Notes: generated by a model from the letters alone, not told the origin. 64,000 nt of DNA from Glycine soja (GCF_004193775.1 NC_041004.1:34434411-34498410); one strand, 5' to 3'; positions 23,541-37,435 are shown, numbered from the stretch's first letter. A program made the numbers and translations.

Positions 23541-24810
23541 AGATATAAAAAAAGTATACTAACGATTTACTGTTAGATTTGTTTCTATGTATATTAGTGT
23601 AGTTTTTATTTAATAAAAATTGAACTACCAATTAAATTTTATAAATATACATTGATACTTTGATATTATAATAATGGTTAAACTATTTATTTGGTATTTA
23701 CAGTTCTCTCTGCTTTTAAGTTATAGTCCCTATAGCAGTAAAAAAACAGTTATAGTCCCTATAAAAAAATAATTTCCTCCATCTTAAAATAATAGTCATC
23801 GTAGAATATTTTACAGACAAAAGAATAATAAATAAATAAGAAAGAATAATACTTTTATAAAATTAATCTTATATCATTATTATTTTTTTATATATATTTT
23901 ATTATACACTATTAATATTATAAGAAATATAAATAAAAAAGTAATTTATGTTACATTGAAAAATTAAAATAATAATTAGTTTAGGATAGAGTTTTAATTA
24001 TACCGATTTTTTACCGACATAATTTTTTTACAATGATTTTACAACGCTTGAAAATGTTCTTTGGTATTAACAATATCGGCCAAAATTATACTTTTATACA
24101 TGTGTAGGAACTATAACTTAAAATAACAACTATTGAGACTAAATAAATAATGTAGCCTATAATATTATATGTTAATATAAAGATTAATTAATATATTCTA
24201 TTAATATAAGATCTCGTACCTATTGTGTCTATATTATCAGTTTAATTTTCAATAATTGAAAACAACACTAAGAAATACTATTTATATACTCAACTTGATT
24301 TTTTTCAGAATACGTACAAAACAATACTAGTTGTGAACAATGTCAACCAACCAAAGTGGTTGATTTAGTTTATTTTAAAGAAATAATTAATTATTCTATT
24401 AATTTCTTAAAATTTTAATATATATATAAAATCATTTTCATAAATTAAAATGACCCAAGCAGAGATTTCTTTTTAGACGACTAACTTGTTGGTATATAAT
24501 GTCCACAGGAAGAGAATCTCCATAAGGGAATGGAATATATATATACCTACCAACATAGGACTTTAGTGATGGGTGGGGGAGGGGCAATAGTAACAAAGTT
24601 TGGGAGTCCAGACGCAATGTATTTGATGTTTGTAGCGACTCATTTGGTTAAAACATTTTTAGCAATTATCATCACATTTTTAGAGGAAAGTGTAGAAAAA
24701 AGAACATTGACAGTAAAGTTAGATCAAATTCTTTTAAGTGACTATAAATAAAAATCTTTGACAAAATAAAGAAATCAACTGATAAAAGTATATAAAAAAA
24801 GCAGTCTTAT
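23541..24810. other. AT-rich intergenic DNA, no gene seen
   Basis: The 73-codon frame at 24530-24751 shows no motif and lies in AT-rich sequence. Confidence 0.55.
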
Positions 24811-24814
24811 CTTA

Positions 24815-24995
24815 GGAGGTGATATATTGAGCTCCTAAAATAGTAAAATTAAAAAAAAAATTCAAGTTTCACGTTAATTAGGGATAGTCTCAATATAGAG
24901 TTTATAAGGTGAAGGCAATCCTCATCCTATGAGATAGTTTTTAGGATTGAGTTAGATCCAAACTTTTTTTTTTAGTATCAGAACTTATCCTAAAT
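24815..24995 (+). repeat. Probable decayed LTR end with degenerate primer-binding site
   Basis: The stretch GGAGGTGATATATTGAGCTC, TCAAGTTTCACGTTAATTAG, GATAGTCTCAATATAGAG and GAAGGCAATCCTCATC resembles the 3' part of common legume copia LTRs. It is followed at about 24984-24996 by AGTATCAGAACTT, a degraded form of TGGTATCAGAGC. No second LTR or coding region is recognizable. Confidence 0.4.
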
Positions 24996-27900
24996 CTATT
25001 CAAAAGGATTATGCACCAAGCTCAAAGAATGTCTGGACGTGAGGGAGTGAATTAGAGAGTATTATTTATTATAAGATTTCTTTTAACAACTTTTTCTATT
25101 GTCTTTCTTATTCTCTCTTTATCCATTTTATTAAGTTTAAAAAATATGTAATCCAATGACTTTCCTTTGTAAGTGTGCAAATCACTTTAATCAAAATTTT
25201 GTCATCTTTTTTTTTTTCAATAGGAATAATACTATTATCTCAATTTTTATCATATCCTTTCTTATGCGGTTACAAAACCATTATAGCATTATAGTATTTG
25301 CTTCTCCCATTTTTTTCCCTCTTGTCATCCATATTTAAATCCCAGCATTCACTATCATAAAGTATATTTAGTTGTATAACAGCACAATAAAACTCCCCTT
25401 GAGCATGGCATGGATAGATACTTTGCAATTACAAGTAACATCATTTATGTTAATTTTTCTCTGGTTTAACACAACCAAACTTGCGTCCTACGTGCAACTT
25501 TTTCATTATTTTCTCTGGAATATTGATCTTGGATACTTAACTTAATATAAACTTATATATGACATTTTTTTTACCTACAAGCCATTTGTATGATTTCTTG
25601 TTAAAATTACAAGAACATACTCTACCTTACTCTTATCCTCAAGTAAATGTTTATTGACAAATCATTGGTTTGAATGATATCAAATTTAATTTTTTTAAAT
25701 AAGATTTTGGGTTTAAAACTTATAAATAAATAAAAAAAAGTGATTCTAAACAGAGATTCTATTAAAAATGATTAATCAGATCTCTTGATGAATATTAATT
25801 ATTGATAAACCAATGAATAAATACTTGGTACTGATAATATATTATTATTAAAAAATACTCAAGTGAATATTTTTTTAATCCATACTTTTGTCTTCAAAAC
25901 TTAAGTTTAGAGTTACACATCATATCTTGATCCTTCAATGAAAATTATCATTTTCAAAATCAAATATTTAGATATAATTTTTTTTTATCTCTCATAAGTA
26001 CATCAACGATTTGAGTAAGTAATAACTAAAGTTGAGCCCTAATGTAAAGCTATCAAATTTATGTCATTTGAATATGCCTTCAAGTACTATTTCAGTTTGC
26101 AAGATAAAAAAAAAAGTAAATTAAGAAAAAACAGGAAACTTGTGAAAAGTAATATTCACACATTTTATAAGTTAAGAGTCAACAAATAAAAAATCTTATT
26201 TAGAGGGATAAAATGAATAGACTTTTTTCTTATATAAAGTTTGTAGTGACAATGTCTCAAAATAAGACAGATACATTCCAATTATGTTGACACCCTTCAC
26301 CTAAAGATCACGAATAAATACACAGAGTGAATTGTATAATTTTATTTCTTTTTTATAGTTTTTACTAACTTAATTTTGTAAAAAGAATAATCAGAATATA
26401 GATATCTTTAAAATATCCAAGCTAGGTAATATAGTTAATCAATGATAAAAGAAAGGATGAGGTAGAGTATAATTCGTTCCATTTTCAGTGGACACATTAA
26501 TTTTTTTTATTATGTGTTCATATAAACTTAATTTATTCTTGAAATACTATTTAATCAAATATTCTTTATATATTTATTTATTTATTTATTTATTTATATT
26601 TCCAAACAATAAACCAAGCATCCCTCAACGCGCAAAAGAGCTCTTAACAAAAATAGTATATGTGTCTTTTTTACCTTTTTATTAATTGAAGGGAGAATCG
26701 ATCTTTATGCAAGAATCTTCACCCTAAATGTTTCACCTTTGTTAGTGTCACCTTATGCATTTCTCATAGTATACAAAATCTAGTGAAAATCCTCACTAAT
26801 TGACTTTTCCACTCACCATACCTTTATTCATTATTTTGTCAAGGAAAACAACTCACAAAGTTTGTCGCTATAAAATTTTATTGGTTAAACTTTGATAATT
26901 ACATTTCTACTATTATAAAGATTTCATAGTAATTTGTAAATTGTAAAATCTACTTTACAAGTTGTTAGCTCTCTACCCACTGTACATGTTACTAGAGCTA
27001 ACAGTCAATTTCTCAATTTCTTCAATATTTTTAGTAGGCTTAATTAAATATCTTTTTTTTGTCCCTATAATATTTTTTTTACACTCCAATTTTGGTCATT
27101 TTAATTCTTGAAACATATGCCAAAGTGAACGATAGTTGACGCGATAAAGTAACATTTAGCTTGTCGCCTCATCTTTTAACGAAGTTTCTCTAACTACATA
27201 GACTAAAAATTATCAAAATAATGGAATATTGAGTGTACAATACCATTTTCAAAGAAAAAAAATGATGAAAGTGTGACATTTTACTTTCCATTTTTATCTC
27301 TTTTACACCCTCAATCCATGTCTCCCCAACCTTCAGAGTCGATATTTGATTATTTGGTTTTGTCCTAATGCAGTTAGTGTGGATTTCACACTGGAACTAT
27401 GTGACATTTTTACATATAATTGGCATAACAATTACCAAATGAGAAAATTTTAAGATTCAACTAAACTATTCATGCATCTTCACCTGATAATTTAATTGAT
27501 TAGCTTTAAGGATAGTTGGTTCATGATAATGCATAATTTCTCTTATCTTTGTCTTGCATGATGTAGAGTTTAATTTTTGTATATTCCATCTTTTGACACG
27601 AGAGAGAGCAAAGAACACAAGACAATATTGATGACTTGATTCTTTTCCTTTTTGTTTAAAATTCATATGATTGATTCTTTGAAGATGTATTTCTTTTGCT
27701 ACAATAAAGATTTCTTTTGAATTGAGTGAAAATAAAAGTTGAAAGGTTATAAAGGAAAATTGTAATTTAAAGCAATAAATGAAAATTTTACAAGAATGCG
27801 CGCGGTAAAGGAAAATGATAAAATAATTGCATGATAAAGTAAAGTTAATTTTGTATTGATTGTTGTATTTGAAATCAGTACAAGATCGATATAGGCTAGA

Positions 27901-28806
27901 AATTCAAATCTTCTACTGAATCACTTTTTTTGTTACTTGCTAACGGCCTAAAATATTGTTGGGAGTCATTCAGCGATTTTACATTGATTAAGCTAATTTT
28001 GCCAATTAAATTTGGTGGGTAGCAATTGAAATTTGACTTTACAGTAGTTAAAACTCAACTAATTGGTGTGAATTTTGGTAATTGTGACTTATCCACCTTT
28101 TGGTAACTCCTCTTAAAATTTAGGCCCCATCTCCTTTCACAAGTCAATCAACATTTCAAATCAAGAAATTGATAATCACTTTCTAGTTTTAGGGAGAACA
28201 CTACTATTGGTGAATTTTAATCATTGCTAGTCATTTAAAACCCCAAAAATCATTAAAATATTCTCTTATCTTTAATCTTTATTAAATTAAATTTTTTCAT
28301 TCAATTAATTTTTTTATGTTGTCAATTAGTCAAATTCTACACCAAAAACCTATTCAGCTAATACTCTAAGCAGTCAAATTGATCTTATCCACATTTAACT
28401 AGTCTTTATGTTCAACTAATATTGAAAAATAGTAAACTAGGCATTCAACCAAAATAACTTTATCCTCATTTAGCTAATATTGAAATTAACTGAATTTCAC
28501 ATTAGTCGACAACAATTCTATTGAATTCCAACAACTAAATTTCATCCCTAGTAGCATAATTTTGGAGCCAAAAGTAGCTTTTGTATGTTTTGTACTATAT
28601 ATCAGTTCCAAGAAACTTGTGTTAGATCTATTCATATAATATATGTTTAAGTTTTAATTTTTTTTATGATAAAGTTTGATATTTTTATATTCTAATTTTT
28701 CATGATTTAATAATATCAACAAACAAAAGGTAATTAATATCCTCTATGTATTACATTTAATCTTGCTAGCCAGCCAACAAATTTTTAGGAGTTAAGAACT
28801 TTTATG
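24996..28806. other. AT-rich intergenic DNA, no gene seen
   Basis: Only short unsupported frames occur (25156-25338, 26488-26685, 27466-27666 minus). A TTTA run lies at about 26571-26599. About 27035-27280 resembles dispersed non-coding legume repeat sequence but has no clear ends. Confidence 0.5.
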
Positions 28807-28922
28807 CAATGTTATCAGAATTGGTCCAGTCATTAATCCGGTCGAGGTAATGAGTTAGTGATCTAATAGGTGGGTCAGTAATTGATCTTGTTTGACCCGA
28901 TGTATATTAAAAAATTTAAAAT

Positions 28923-28965
<43 letters not shown>

Positions 28966-29221
28966 TACATATAAGTATATGATTAAAAAAAGTCCATCAA
29001 TATTTCAAAATCTAAAATAATAATTGAAATATTAAAATTGATTATACAAGTTTACATAACCGGTCGGGTCACCGGATTTTCTCAAAATCAGTCGGGTTTG
29101 ACCGAGCTATCCTAAACCCCATATATATGAACAGTCCAATAATAAAACCGACCACATTAGATCACCGGATTCCGGTTGAACCAATCCCACCGGTTAGGCG
29201 GAACTGACTTTCATAACATTG
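28807..29221. mobile_element. MITE, 415 bp, hAT-like, with near-perfect 8-bp target duplication
   Basis: The ends are inverted: CAATGTTAT at 28807 and ATAACATTG at 29213-29221. The flanks are CTTTTATG (28799-28806) and CTTGTATG (29222-29229), matching at 7 of 8 positions. The interior has inverted GGTCGGGT/ACCCGACC-like words and CCGGTTNAACC motifs and an AT microsatellite at about 28924-28966. It has no coding capacity. Confidence 0.75.
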
Positions 29222-30480
29222 CTTGTATGTAAATGTAAAAAATGCTAGAAATACGTTGTTTATATCTCTTCAGTTGACTATTTAAGTTTTTAAAATAATT
29301 GATTGATCATTGATGACATGATATTATAAAAGCAACCTTTTGTCAACAAATTAATCGCACCACTGGAATCTGAATATATTCTGATATTTCGAAAACCTCT
29401 ACTCCATACCAATGAGACTTTAGAAGATGGCCTTCAGCAACTAAAATGGTGCATTGACCAAGATTTGAAGAAAAGGCTTAGATGAATCCTCCAGCAACTA
29501 TATAGTGAGTAGTTTATGTAATAATTGACTTGTTGCGACAAAAATGAGTAAAATTTAGGAAAACAAAAAGAGGGATATTAGTAAGCCATTAAACCAATTC
29601 AAATATATGGGTTAGGAAACTAAACTATACATACATGAGCATTGTTGTCTTTTAGTTGTGACACATTTTCTTCCTAGTAGCATGGAACATAAAATGGGGA
29701 CCAAGGGCAGTGGATACCTCGTTAACATGACAGAAACAAACATATATGTCCTACTTACTAGAATAAAAACACACACACACTAGAATCATAGTATCATTGT
29801 TCATTTCGTTAAAAATAAAAATAGTATCTTATATTTATTGTACAACATGCTACTCATCCTCATCTAATTAATTGTTCATGGAATAAGTAATTGTTGAACC
29901 TACCCCATTAACTTGAATTGTCAAAGCTGTTTCCTAGTTACTTGACTTCTGGTGCTTCGTTAAAATTCTTCTTATCTCTTTTCGTTTTCAGTGCACCTAG
30001 CCCTGTGTGTATAAAAATATCTCCAACAAGACATTTGTTGCTTTATACAATTAAACTTCGTATCTTCTTACAATTTTTTGACGCACACGACACAAATGCT
30101 CACAATGGGTTGGCACAGATTTTGAATTTCAACACAAAGATTGAAGAATTTTTTTTTAAAAAATAAATAAATTGGACAAAACGGTTTGCGTATATAGTTG
30201 ACCCTTCGGCCAGAAAAATTGGGCATTTGAGCCAACACTGGCCCACAAGCATGTGCACCATGTGTACGTCAGCCATGTTTTTTGTGCTAAAGTAAATTCA
30301 TGTCTCAACCTTTGTTATGACAATATAGGCCTCAAGCAATAGTTAAATAAATGCACAACAATTGCCAGTTATCAATATAAAACATGATACATGTTACTAT
30401 TTTGTGTGAATATTAACATTATTTGTTTTATAGGGAAAATGAAATTGGAATAGTTCTATTTATGTGTGTTGCGTCATTTG
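29222..30480. other. AT-rich intergenic DNA, no gene seen
   Basis: The 82-codon frame at 29918-30166 has no recognizable domain. No element ends identified. Confidence 0.55.
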
Positions 30481-31443
30481 TCTTCTTCCTTCGATACCAA
30501 AACCCACGTGGGCAGGCTCAAGTGGTGAATTGCACAAAAAATTGTTATTAAAAAAATTCATATGTAATTGAATTAATTTCCACCAGCGATTGTGAGACAA
30601 TAGTCCTGATTCGATTGGTTGTGCCAAGTGATCACAACTGGAAAAAATTGTTTATACATTAATAACAACATTGGAAATGGAACAATCTATAACAGAGGGC
30701 CAGATCAGGTGAAGACATATAATTGGGGTCAAGTTGAGAGGACATACTAACAAGCTGATTTAAAAATTTAATTTTAAGGGGGCATTGATACTGTCTACTA
30801 AGTTAAAAAATTGTATAAAACTATAGTTGAAGTTTATACACATCATCACCAAGTACAAAGAAAGACCAACACATAAGTTCTATAAAAGGTTGAGGATTGA
30901 GATAATAACATTAAATAATTTATGGGGTTTGTTGTGCTCTATCTAAGGATCTAGCTGGCCACCCACAAATCAATGGCCATAGTTATAGATAAATTAGAAT
31001 GAAGGGTCATTATGAAGCATTGATGAAAAAATCAGGGTATTGAAACTAAGGGCCTACCACTTACTGAAGGAGCCCTAAGGAGTTGTTCTTAAAAAGAGAA
31101 CAGAACTGTGCAAACACGTAAATATAGAAGAGAATGGATAGTTATCAACACAATATAATGTAGACACTAGAAAAGACCAGAGGTAAGTAACAAACAACAT
31201 TAGTCTATTAAATTAAGCTGATCAAAATTATGCAATCCCCCCACATGGAAAAACACATTAGCTGAATGTAGCACAACTGTGCCTTATGGAACCCATGCTT
31301 TCTATATATATTCCTTTTCCTCCTTTAATTTTCTTTTAATTATTTCTTTTTTTTCTCTTTTTCTTTCCTCTTTACACAAATCCTTTTTCTTTTTAAGGGA
31401 ATCATAATTCCCAAGCCTAGCATAGCAGGGTCTATTTATTTTT
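30481..31443 (+). promoter_or_regulatory. Upstream region of the AP2/ERF gene
   Basis: A TATA box (TCTATATATATT) lies at 31301-31312. It is followed by a pyrimidine-rich leader and a short inverted repeat GGGAATCATAATTCCC near 31397-31412. Farther upstream, at 30505-30510, there is a CACGTG G-box core within CCCACGTGGG, the type bound by bZIP and bHLH factors. No ATG occurs between the expected start of transcription (about 31335) and 31444. The regulatory roles are inferred from motif identity only. Confidence 0.5.
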
Positions 31444-32307
31444 ATGCACCCACCCACTCATTCTTTCTATACCACACTAATCAAATTCTCAACCATGAGA
31501 AAACGTATCAATATGGAAAGTGATGCTGACTTCAATTCCTTTGCCACTTCTACTCCTTCAATCTTCTTTGACACCAACACTTCTAGCACATCCTCCTCCT
31601 CCTCCTCCTCCTCATCATCATCATCAACATCTCCAACCTCAAACAAAGATTCATGCACCAAAGAACACACCAAAACCCCTCAAAATGACTCAACCATTTC
31701 TCAAACCTCATTAGAAAATAAAAAGGACTCAAAAGAGTGCAAGAAGAGGCAGAGAGACAATAGCAACCAGAATCACCACCCTACTTATAGGGGTGTAAGG
31801 ATGAGGAATTGGGGCAAATGGGTGTCCGAAATTCGCGAGCCGAGAAAGAAATCAAGAATATGGCTTGGAACATACCCTACAGCAGAAATGGCAGCTAGAG
31901 CACATGATGTGGCTGCCTTAGCCATCAAGGGCCATTCAGCATACCTCAATTTCCCTGAATTGGCTCAAGAACTTCCAAGGCCTGCTAGCACATCTCCTAA
32001 GGACATTCAAGCTGCAGCATCAAAAGCTGCAAACACTGCCTTTGAGGTGGTTAAGCATTGTCAAATAACTGAAGAACAAGAACAAGAACAAAACCAAGCA
32101 GAACAAGAAACATCTTCAACTCTCTCAATGGACAACACTCAAGAGCCTTCAAGTTCTCACTCTACCAATGATGATGACACTTTGTTTGATCTTCCAGATC
32201 TTTTCCCTGATGGAAACAATGGACTTTGCTCTTTTTCTTCTTGGCATTTGTGTGCAGTTGATAGTGGCTTTAGGCTTGAGGAATCATTTTTTTGGGAGAA
32301 CTATTAG
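31444..32307 (+). CDS. AP2/ERF transcription factor, DREB A-4 (TINY/ERF034-like) type
   Basis: This is a single-exon nuclear DNA-binding protein, 287 aa from the first ATG. The AP2 domain spans about residues 114-172: [19 protein letters not shown], then [20 protein letters not shown] and [15 protein letters not shown]127 and E132 occupy the positions (14 and 19 of the domain) that define DREB rather than ERF binding preference, so DRE/CRT-type sites are the expected target. A basic KKRQR patch (100-104) may act as a nuclear signal. A run of 12 serines (50-61, TCC then TCA codons) precedes it. The acidic C-terminal half with [11 protein letters not shown] and a final FFWENY is typical of A-4 members. 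The first AUG is at 31444 in a weak context. Starts at 31495 or 31513 are also plausible and would give 270 or 264 aa, so the true N-terminus is unsure. Confidence 0.92.
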   Translation: MHPPTHSFYTTLIKFSTMRKRINMESDADFNSFATSTPSIFFDTNTSSTSSSSSSSSSSSSTSPTSNKDSCTKEHTKTPQNDSTISQTSLENKKDSKECKKRQRDNSNQNHHPTYRGVRMRNWGKWVSEIREPRKKSRIWLGTYPTAEMAARAHDVAALAIKGHSAYLNFPELAQELPRPASTSPKDIQAAASKAANTAFEVVKHCQITEEQEQEQNQAEQETSSTLSMDNTQEPSSSHSTNDDDTLFDLPDLFPDGNNGLCSFSSWHLCAVDSGFRLEESFFWENY

Positions 32308-32560
32308 AATTTTAGAGCCTTGTTTTTTTCTTTTCTTTTTTTCAAGTAAAATACAGAGTTAAATAAAAATAAAAGGTAAGAGAGCAACATGCTGAGTTTT
32401 TCTTCTTTGTTTAGTCACTGCAACTGCATTATGCAAAGAGAATAACCAGTTGAAGAAGACTTTACATTTTTATCTGTAAATGGGTGCTGTCTATTGCTAA
32501 TATATTTTGTCCAATATAGTTTTATTTTATATTTATTTTTTCTGTTTTGTTGAATAAAGG
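32308..32560 (+). other. 3' UTR of the AP2/ERF gene
   Basis: A T-rich sequence with AATAAAAATAAAAGG (about 32362) and TTGAATAAAGG (about 32550) could serve as polyadenylation signals. The exact end is unknown. Confidence 0.4.
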
Positions 32561-33882
32561 TTTAGGTGAGCAAAGACTATTCCATGATCTAGTAAATTAC
32601 GTATTCAATTAGGAGTGCATACCATATCAGACAAAGTTTCTCTTCTACTATATATGAAAGGTATTTATGATTTGAAAGAATTGGAACATATCCTTTCCTT
32701 TAATTTCGCAGTAAACTTCTCAACAGAGGGAGCAAATTTTGAGTGTGTGTTAGACAAATCATTTCTAATTTATAGTTTTGTTTGACTAATATAGGGAGTT
32801 TATTCAATCAAGTATGTGGATAAATTGAAACGGGATAATTTCAAGTTTAAAATCTTAAATATCAGTTGCATTAATCCATAATAATCTTAATCAACTAGAA
32901 TGAGATTTTCTTTTCATACCAAGAAATTAGAGTGTTTAACATTATTTTATACCTTGTTATTTTTTTTAATACGCCTTAACAAAATCTCTCAGTTAGTACT
33001 TTACTTTTTATTTTAATTATTGTTATATTGTTTATAAGGTTTTGTTAAACGCTGGTCTTCTCTTCGATTTTGTCTGACATATTGTAATGAAGTTGAATTA
33101 GGTACCCCTCTCAAAGCGGTTAAACAGAATCACTATCTGTCTTTTAACTTTTCGTAATAGTAATGCGCCTATCTAATTAAAAATAGACTCTTTTTTATGT
33201 ATTCTCTAATATTCCTATAAGCAACCACGGTTGAGTCCATAATTATGAATGATAAAAAATTTCTTTTAGATATTTAACACAATTATGTATTCATAATTTA
33301 AACTCAACTCCTAAAATCTCTAATTAAGTTGGAACAAAATATAATCTCTAACAAATAGTGGTTAAAAATATAATCTCTAACACACTCCTTTAAAAAAATG
33401 TGTCAAAGAAAGTGTCATTAGCTTTTCTTATCTAATCAATTAGTGTGACACATAATTAAAAATTGCACCAAGAAGGACCCTAGAGAAATTAGTTAAAAAG
33501 TATTACATATATTATTAAGTAATTTTAATCACCTAAAAGAATAAATTTTAAATGAATTTTTATTTTATTTTTAATAGAGTTTACTATTTTTTTTATTCCA
33601 TGCACTTTTTAGGATTTTTATTTTTAATCCATGATTTTTTTTACTAGTTTTAGTTTGTAAACTTTTTTTTCAAAGTCCATGCATTACTTTTAATCTCTTA
33701 ACATGGACTAATAGTAAAGACGAAATTAAAAAAAAATCAAGAGATATTGACTAGTTTTAAAAAAGTTTAAGGATTAAAATAATAATATATATAAATATAT
33801 TATTTATTTTTCTTGATGAGATATGTAGAAAAAAATTTGCTAAAGAAAGATGCACCACATAAGCATCCCTGTGTGATCATGT
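32561..33882. other. AT-rich intergenic DNA, no gene seen
   Basis: No open frames or repeat structures of note. Confidence 0.55.
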
Positions 33883-34140
33883 CACTATTACAAAAAATAT
33901 TTTCTACATTGATTATTTGATATTTTTTATGATAGTTTTCAATTATCTTCATAATCGTTGTCATGTAAAAAGTCAATACTTTTCACGACAGTTTTTAAAC
34001 CGTCTTAGAAACTCGACTTCCACATCAATTTGCATAGAAATCATTTTAGAATGTTTCTTTTCATTTTAAAAAAATTGAAGATTCTAGAACGATTCTTTAA
34101 AAAACAGTCTAAGAAAATCTTTCTTTAAAAAAAAAAATTA
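33883..34140. mobile_element. Unpaired CACTA-type end with subterminal repeats
   Basis: It starts with CACTATTACAAAAAATATTT and is followed by several imperfect copies, in both orientations, of a GACNGTTTTTAAACCGTCTTAGAA-like word (33985-34115). This is the layout of a CACTA terminus. I found no matching opposite end nearby, so the element is probably truncated. Confidence 0.45.
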
Positions 34141-35703
34141 CTTTCTAAAACTTTGATCGGAGATAACATCTAGTGGTCAATTTGCAATATTTGACCCTAG
34201 CCCACAAGCACAAATCCTCACTCCAAAGACTTAAATATAGCCAATCTAGTAATAGAACACACCAATGAAATGGGGTTTCACTATTAATTACCAAATGAAA
34301 TAGGGCTATCCACACATATATGTATAAGGGAGGTTAGGAGATTTTTTTTAAAATGCATATATATGGACAAATACTATAATATTTTATCAAGACTCTATCC
34401 ATTGTCGTCCTTAACATAGTGTAATATCTTTGAGTTAAATTCTATATTAGTGATTGATAGCATTTTATATTCAATCCTAAACTCTAACTACAAGACCGGA
34501 TACTTATTCTTGATGATGATCTTGTTGAATTGATAATAATTGTCGACTGATGACAGATTTCCATGGAGGATAATGGGGATAATTATTCCTATAATATTAA
34601 TTTTTTTTTACTTGAATATATTGAATAAATATTTTTTTGTCCCCATAAAAAATAGATGTTTCTCCGACAAGATAATTTTTTTTAATAATATATATGAATA
34701 TAAATAGTTTTAAAAGATAAAAGAGAAAATAATTTGATAATAATTTTATCTATTTTATCCTTTTAAATTTTACTGTTTATTTTTTTATTACCATTTTTAA
34801 TCAAATTTATATAACTTTTGGTGTGAGAAAGTATTTGACTATTTTTTATCCCTACTAAAAAAAATTATGAATCCACTATTGTGGTCGACACAGTCTAATG
34901 TTTCCGTCTTTCTTTTTGACCAACGATATTGATGTTCCCCAAGAAAGGATGTTTCTGAACTTGGTATCATTACTCAAGAGTGTAGAGTTTCTTGCTAACA
35001 CACTTCAAAAAATTTGTTGAGTTCGTAATAAGAAAACAGACTAATCTTGCAAGTATATCTACATCTTCTACTGGTCCTCATATTTTCATGATATTTCTTG
35101 TATTGAGAATATTATTTATCTATATAAAAACTGTTTAATCATCGTCACGTGTCAATGTTCACACAATTTGTAATATTTTTATTTTTTAATGTATTTTATT
35201 TTTGTTTTTAAAAATTTAAATATTTTATTTTACTATTTTTTTCTCACTCTTTCATTTATTAAAAAATTGTGCATTGTACAGGTTCCAATGCTAGTTTCTA
35301 CTAAATATCAAAATTTTCACCCTAAATTTTTTCTTAATAAGTTATTAAACAACCGGTGGTGTAAAATATTATTTTTGTAGTAATGATCATTTTCTTTACC
35401 ATAACTTACTAATGGAAATTTTTATTTTAAATTATTATCCGGTACACTAATGCAGCATAATGTTGTGCTTATTCTACCAGTCTCGAAAAATCAAATGGCA
35501 TTTAGACAAAAATAAAACTTTTTGTTTTGAAAAAAAAAATGGCATCATGTTTATCCAAACAACAATTTTTTTTTATAAGACTCATATACCATATTCAATC
35601 AAGCTATACCCCCTGAGTGTGACAAGCCATTTGATTGTTCGTGTTTTGGTTATAAAAAATGATTTTTTGTTGTTTTGTTTCAAACCACAGGTTTGATGGT
35701 AAG

Positions 35704-35706
<3 letters not shown>
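34141..35706. other. AT-rich intergenic DNA, no gene seen
   Basis: Only short, unsupported frames. GTAGTAATG near 35378 faintly resembles a CACTA right end but lacks subterminal repeats. Confidence 0.5.

Positions 35707-35744
<38 letters not shown>
35707..35744. repeat. Poly(T) tract of 38 bases
   Basis: An uninterrupted T run. It could be the poly(A) tail of a minus-strand retroposon, but I recognize no LINE or SINE body beside it. The lysine-rich minus-strand frame across it is meaningless. Confidence 0.9.
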
Positions 35745-35746
<2 letters not shown>

Positions 35747-37357
35747 GGTTAAAAAAAGAGAGTTAATAAACAAATAACCTCAACCGTAGAAGTTACAAAA
35801 GTTTAACGCGATTAGTTAAGTCACATGCTTTAATATACCCCTAGGCTCTGGAGTACTTTTCTTTTTATTGTTGCATAAACAAATTTTCATGTATGAGAAA
35901 AAAAGGGTACAAAACAGTCATAGAATTAAATTCGTATATAATACTTCCTATTTTGTCCATTTAAAATATAACAGAAATAATTAATATCCTGGTTAATAAT
36001 AATTCTTTAAAAAATCCTAATATGAATTCCACTAATTTTTTATTTAATTTATAATTAGTATATAAAATATGCAATAATTAAGTATAAAAAGGGAATAATA
36101 AAAAACAAAATATTTTAAACGTTTAAATGGATAGTAAATAAAATCATTTTATTTAAAAAAAGGACAAATAAAGAAAACAAATGAGTACTACATAATTTAG
36201 TTTACCCATGATTCATTTTATATCCTTCAAAACCTAAAAACTCTTATATCCTTTAATTATTAGTCCATCCGTCTCATTATAATGGTCATAACAGAAAAAA
36301 AATATTTCAAGTTACTTTTAATTTTAATTTTTTTAATATAATATTAATTATTATTTTCACTTGTATTTCTTATAACATTAATAATAAATAATAAAATTTA
36401 TAAATGAATTAATGATGATATGAAATTAATTTTATAATATTATTATTCTTTTTTATTTATTTATTGTTATTTTATTGATGTAAAATAAGCCTAAGACGAT
36501 AGTTATTTTAGTAAGAAAAGAGGTTTTTTTTTTTGTCAAATTTTCACAACAACACACATTAATTATTAATTGTATACAAATCTTGCGTACTTCAAGAATA
36601 CCTAACTTTTTCCCTAAAAAAAGGAACACCTAACTCTTTTAATTCAAAAAAAGAAAAGAAAAAAGAATACCTAACATTTGAGTTTCAAAATCCTAGAAAA
36701 AATAAGTTTCACAAATCTTTAGAGATTTATCTCAATGATAAACAAACAAAATCATTCTCATTTATTATAGTCAAATATGCCAAATTGTTTTCTGTGTTAG
36801 GTAGTATTAGATACCAATTCAACAAAATAATGAGTACGAGATAGATTAAAAAAATATACCTTTTAATTATTTTTTCTCGTTTTAAATAATAATTTGTAGT
36901 AACAGATAAATGACATCCTCTCTCTTTATACCTTTTAATTTTTTTTTATTTTTTTATTTATTTCATTGATCTGAAAAAGAAAATAGGAACTTTTATATAG
37001 TGATTAGCCTTTTTTTTTCTCCAGTAAGATAAAGCCTCTTTTTTCTTCTAATATCTATAGTTCAATTATTAGAGCATTTATTGCGCAAGCATGATTCTAT
37101 CCATTTTGTATACTACTAGAGAAGTATGTGTACATTTGATATATATGAATATGTAATGATTATGGGCATGTCATAGTGTTAAAGCATATTATTAATTTTT
37201 TTATCCGTTCTATATAATTAATTTAATGGTACAAGCATATGCTCTTTCAAATTAAATTTTTCAAAAAAAAATAAAAATAGAATCAAACAGGTCGACGTCA
37301 AACTTTACATATTTTTGTAAGTTACCAATTTTATCATTTAAAAGATTACCAAATAAG

Positions 37358-37435
<78 letters not shown>

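Noticed and set aside
31467..31714. Other frames across the AP2/ERF serine repeat (acidic minus-strand frame; Pro/His-rich plus-strand frame)
   Set aside because: They are by-products of the TCC/TCA repeat in the real reading frame.
35582..35773. Minus-strand frame with a lysine run
   Set aside because: It is produced by the poly(T) tract.
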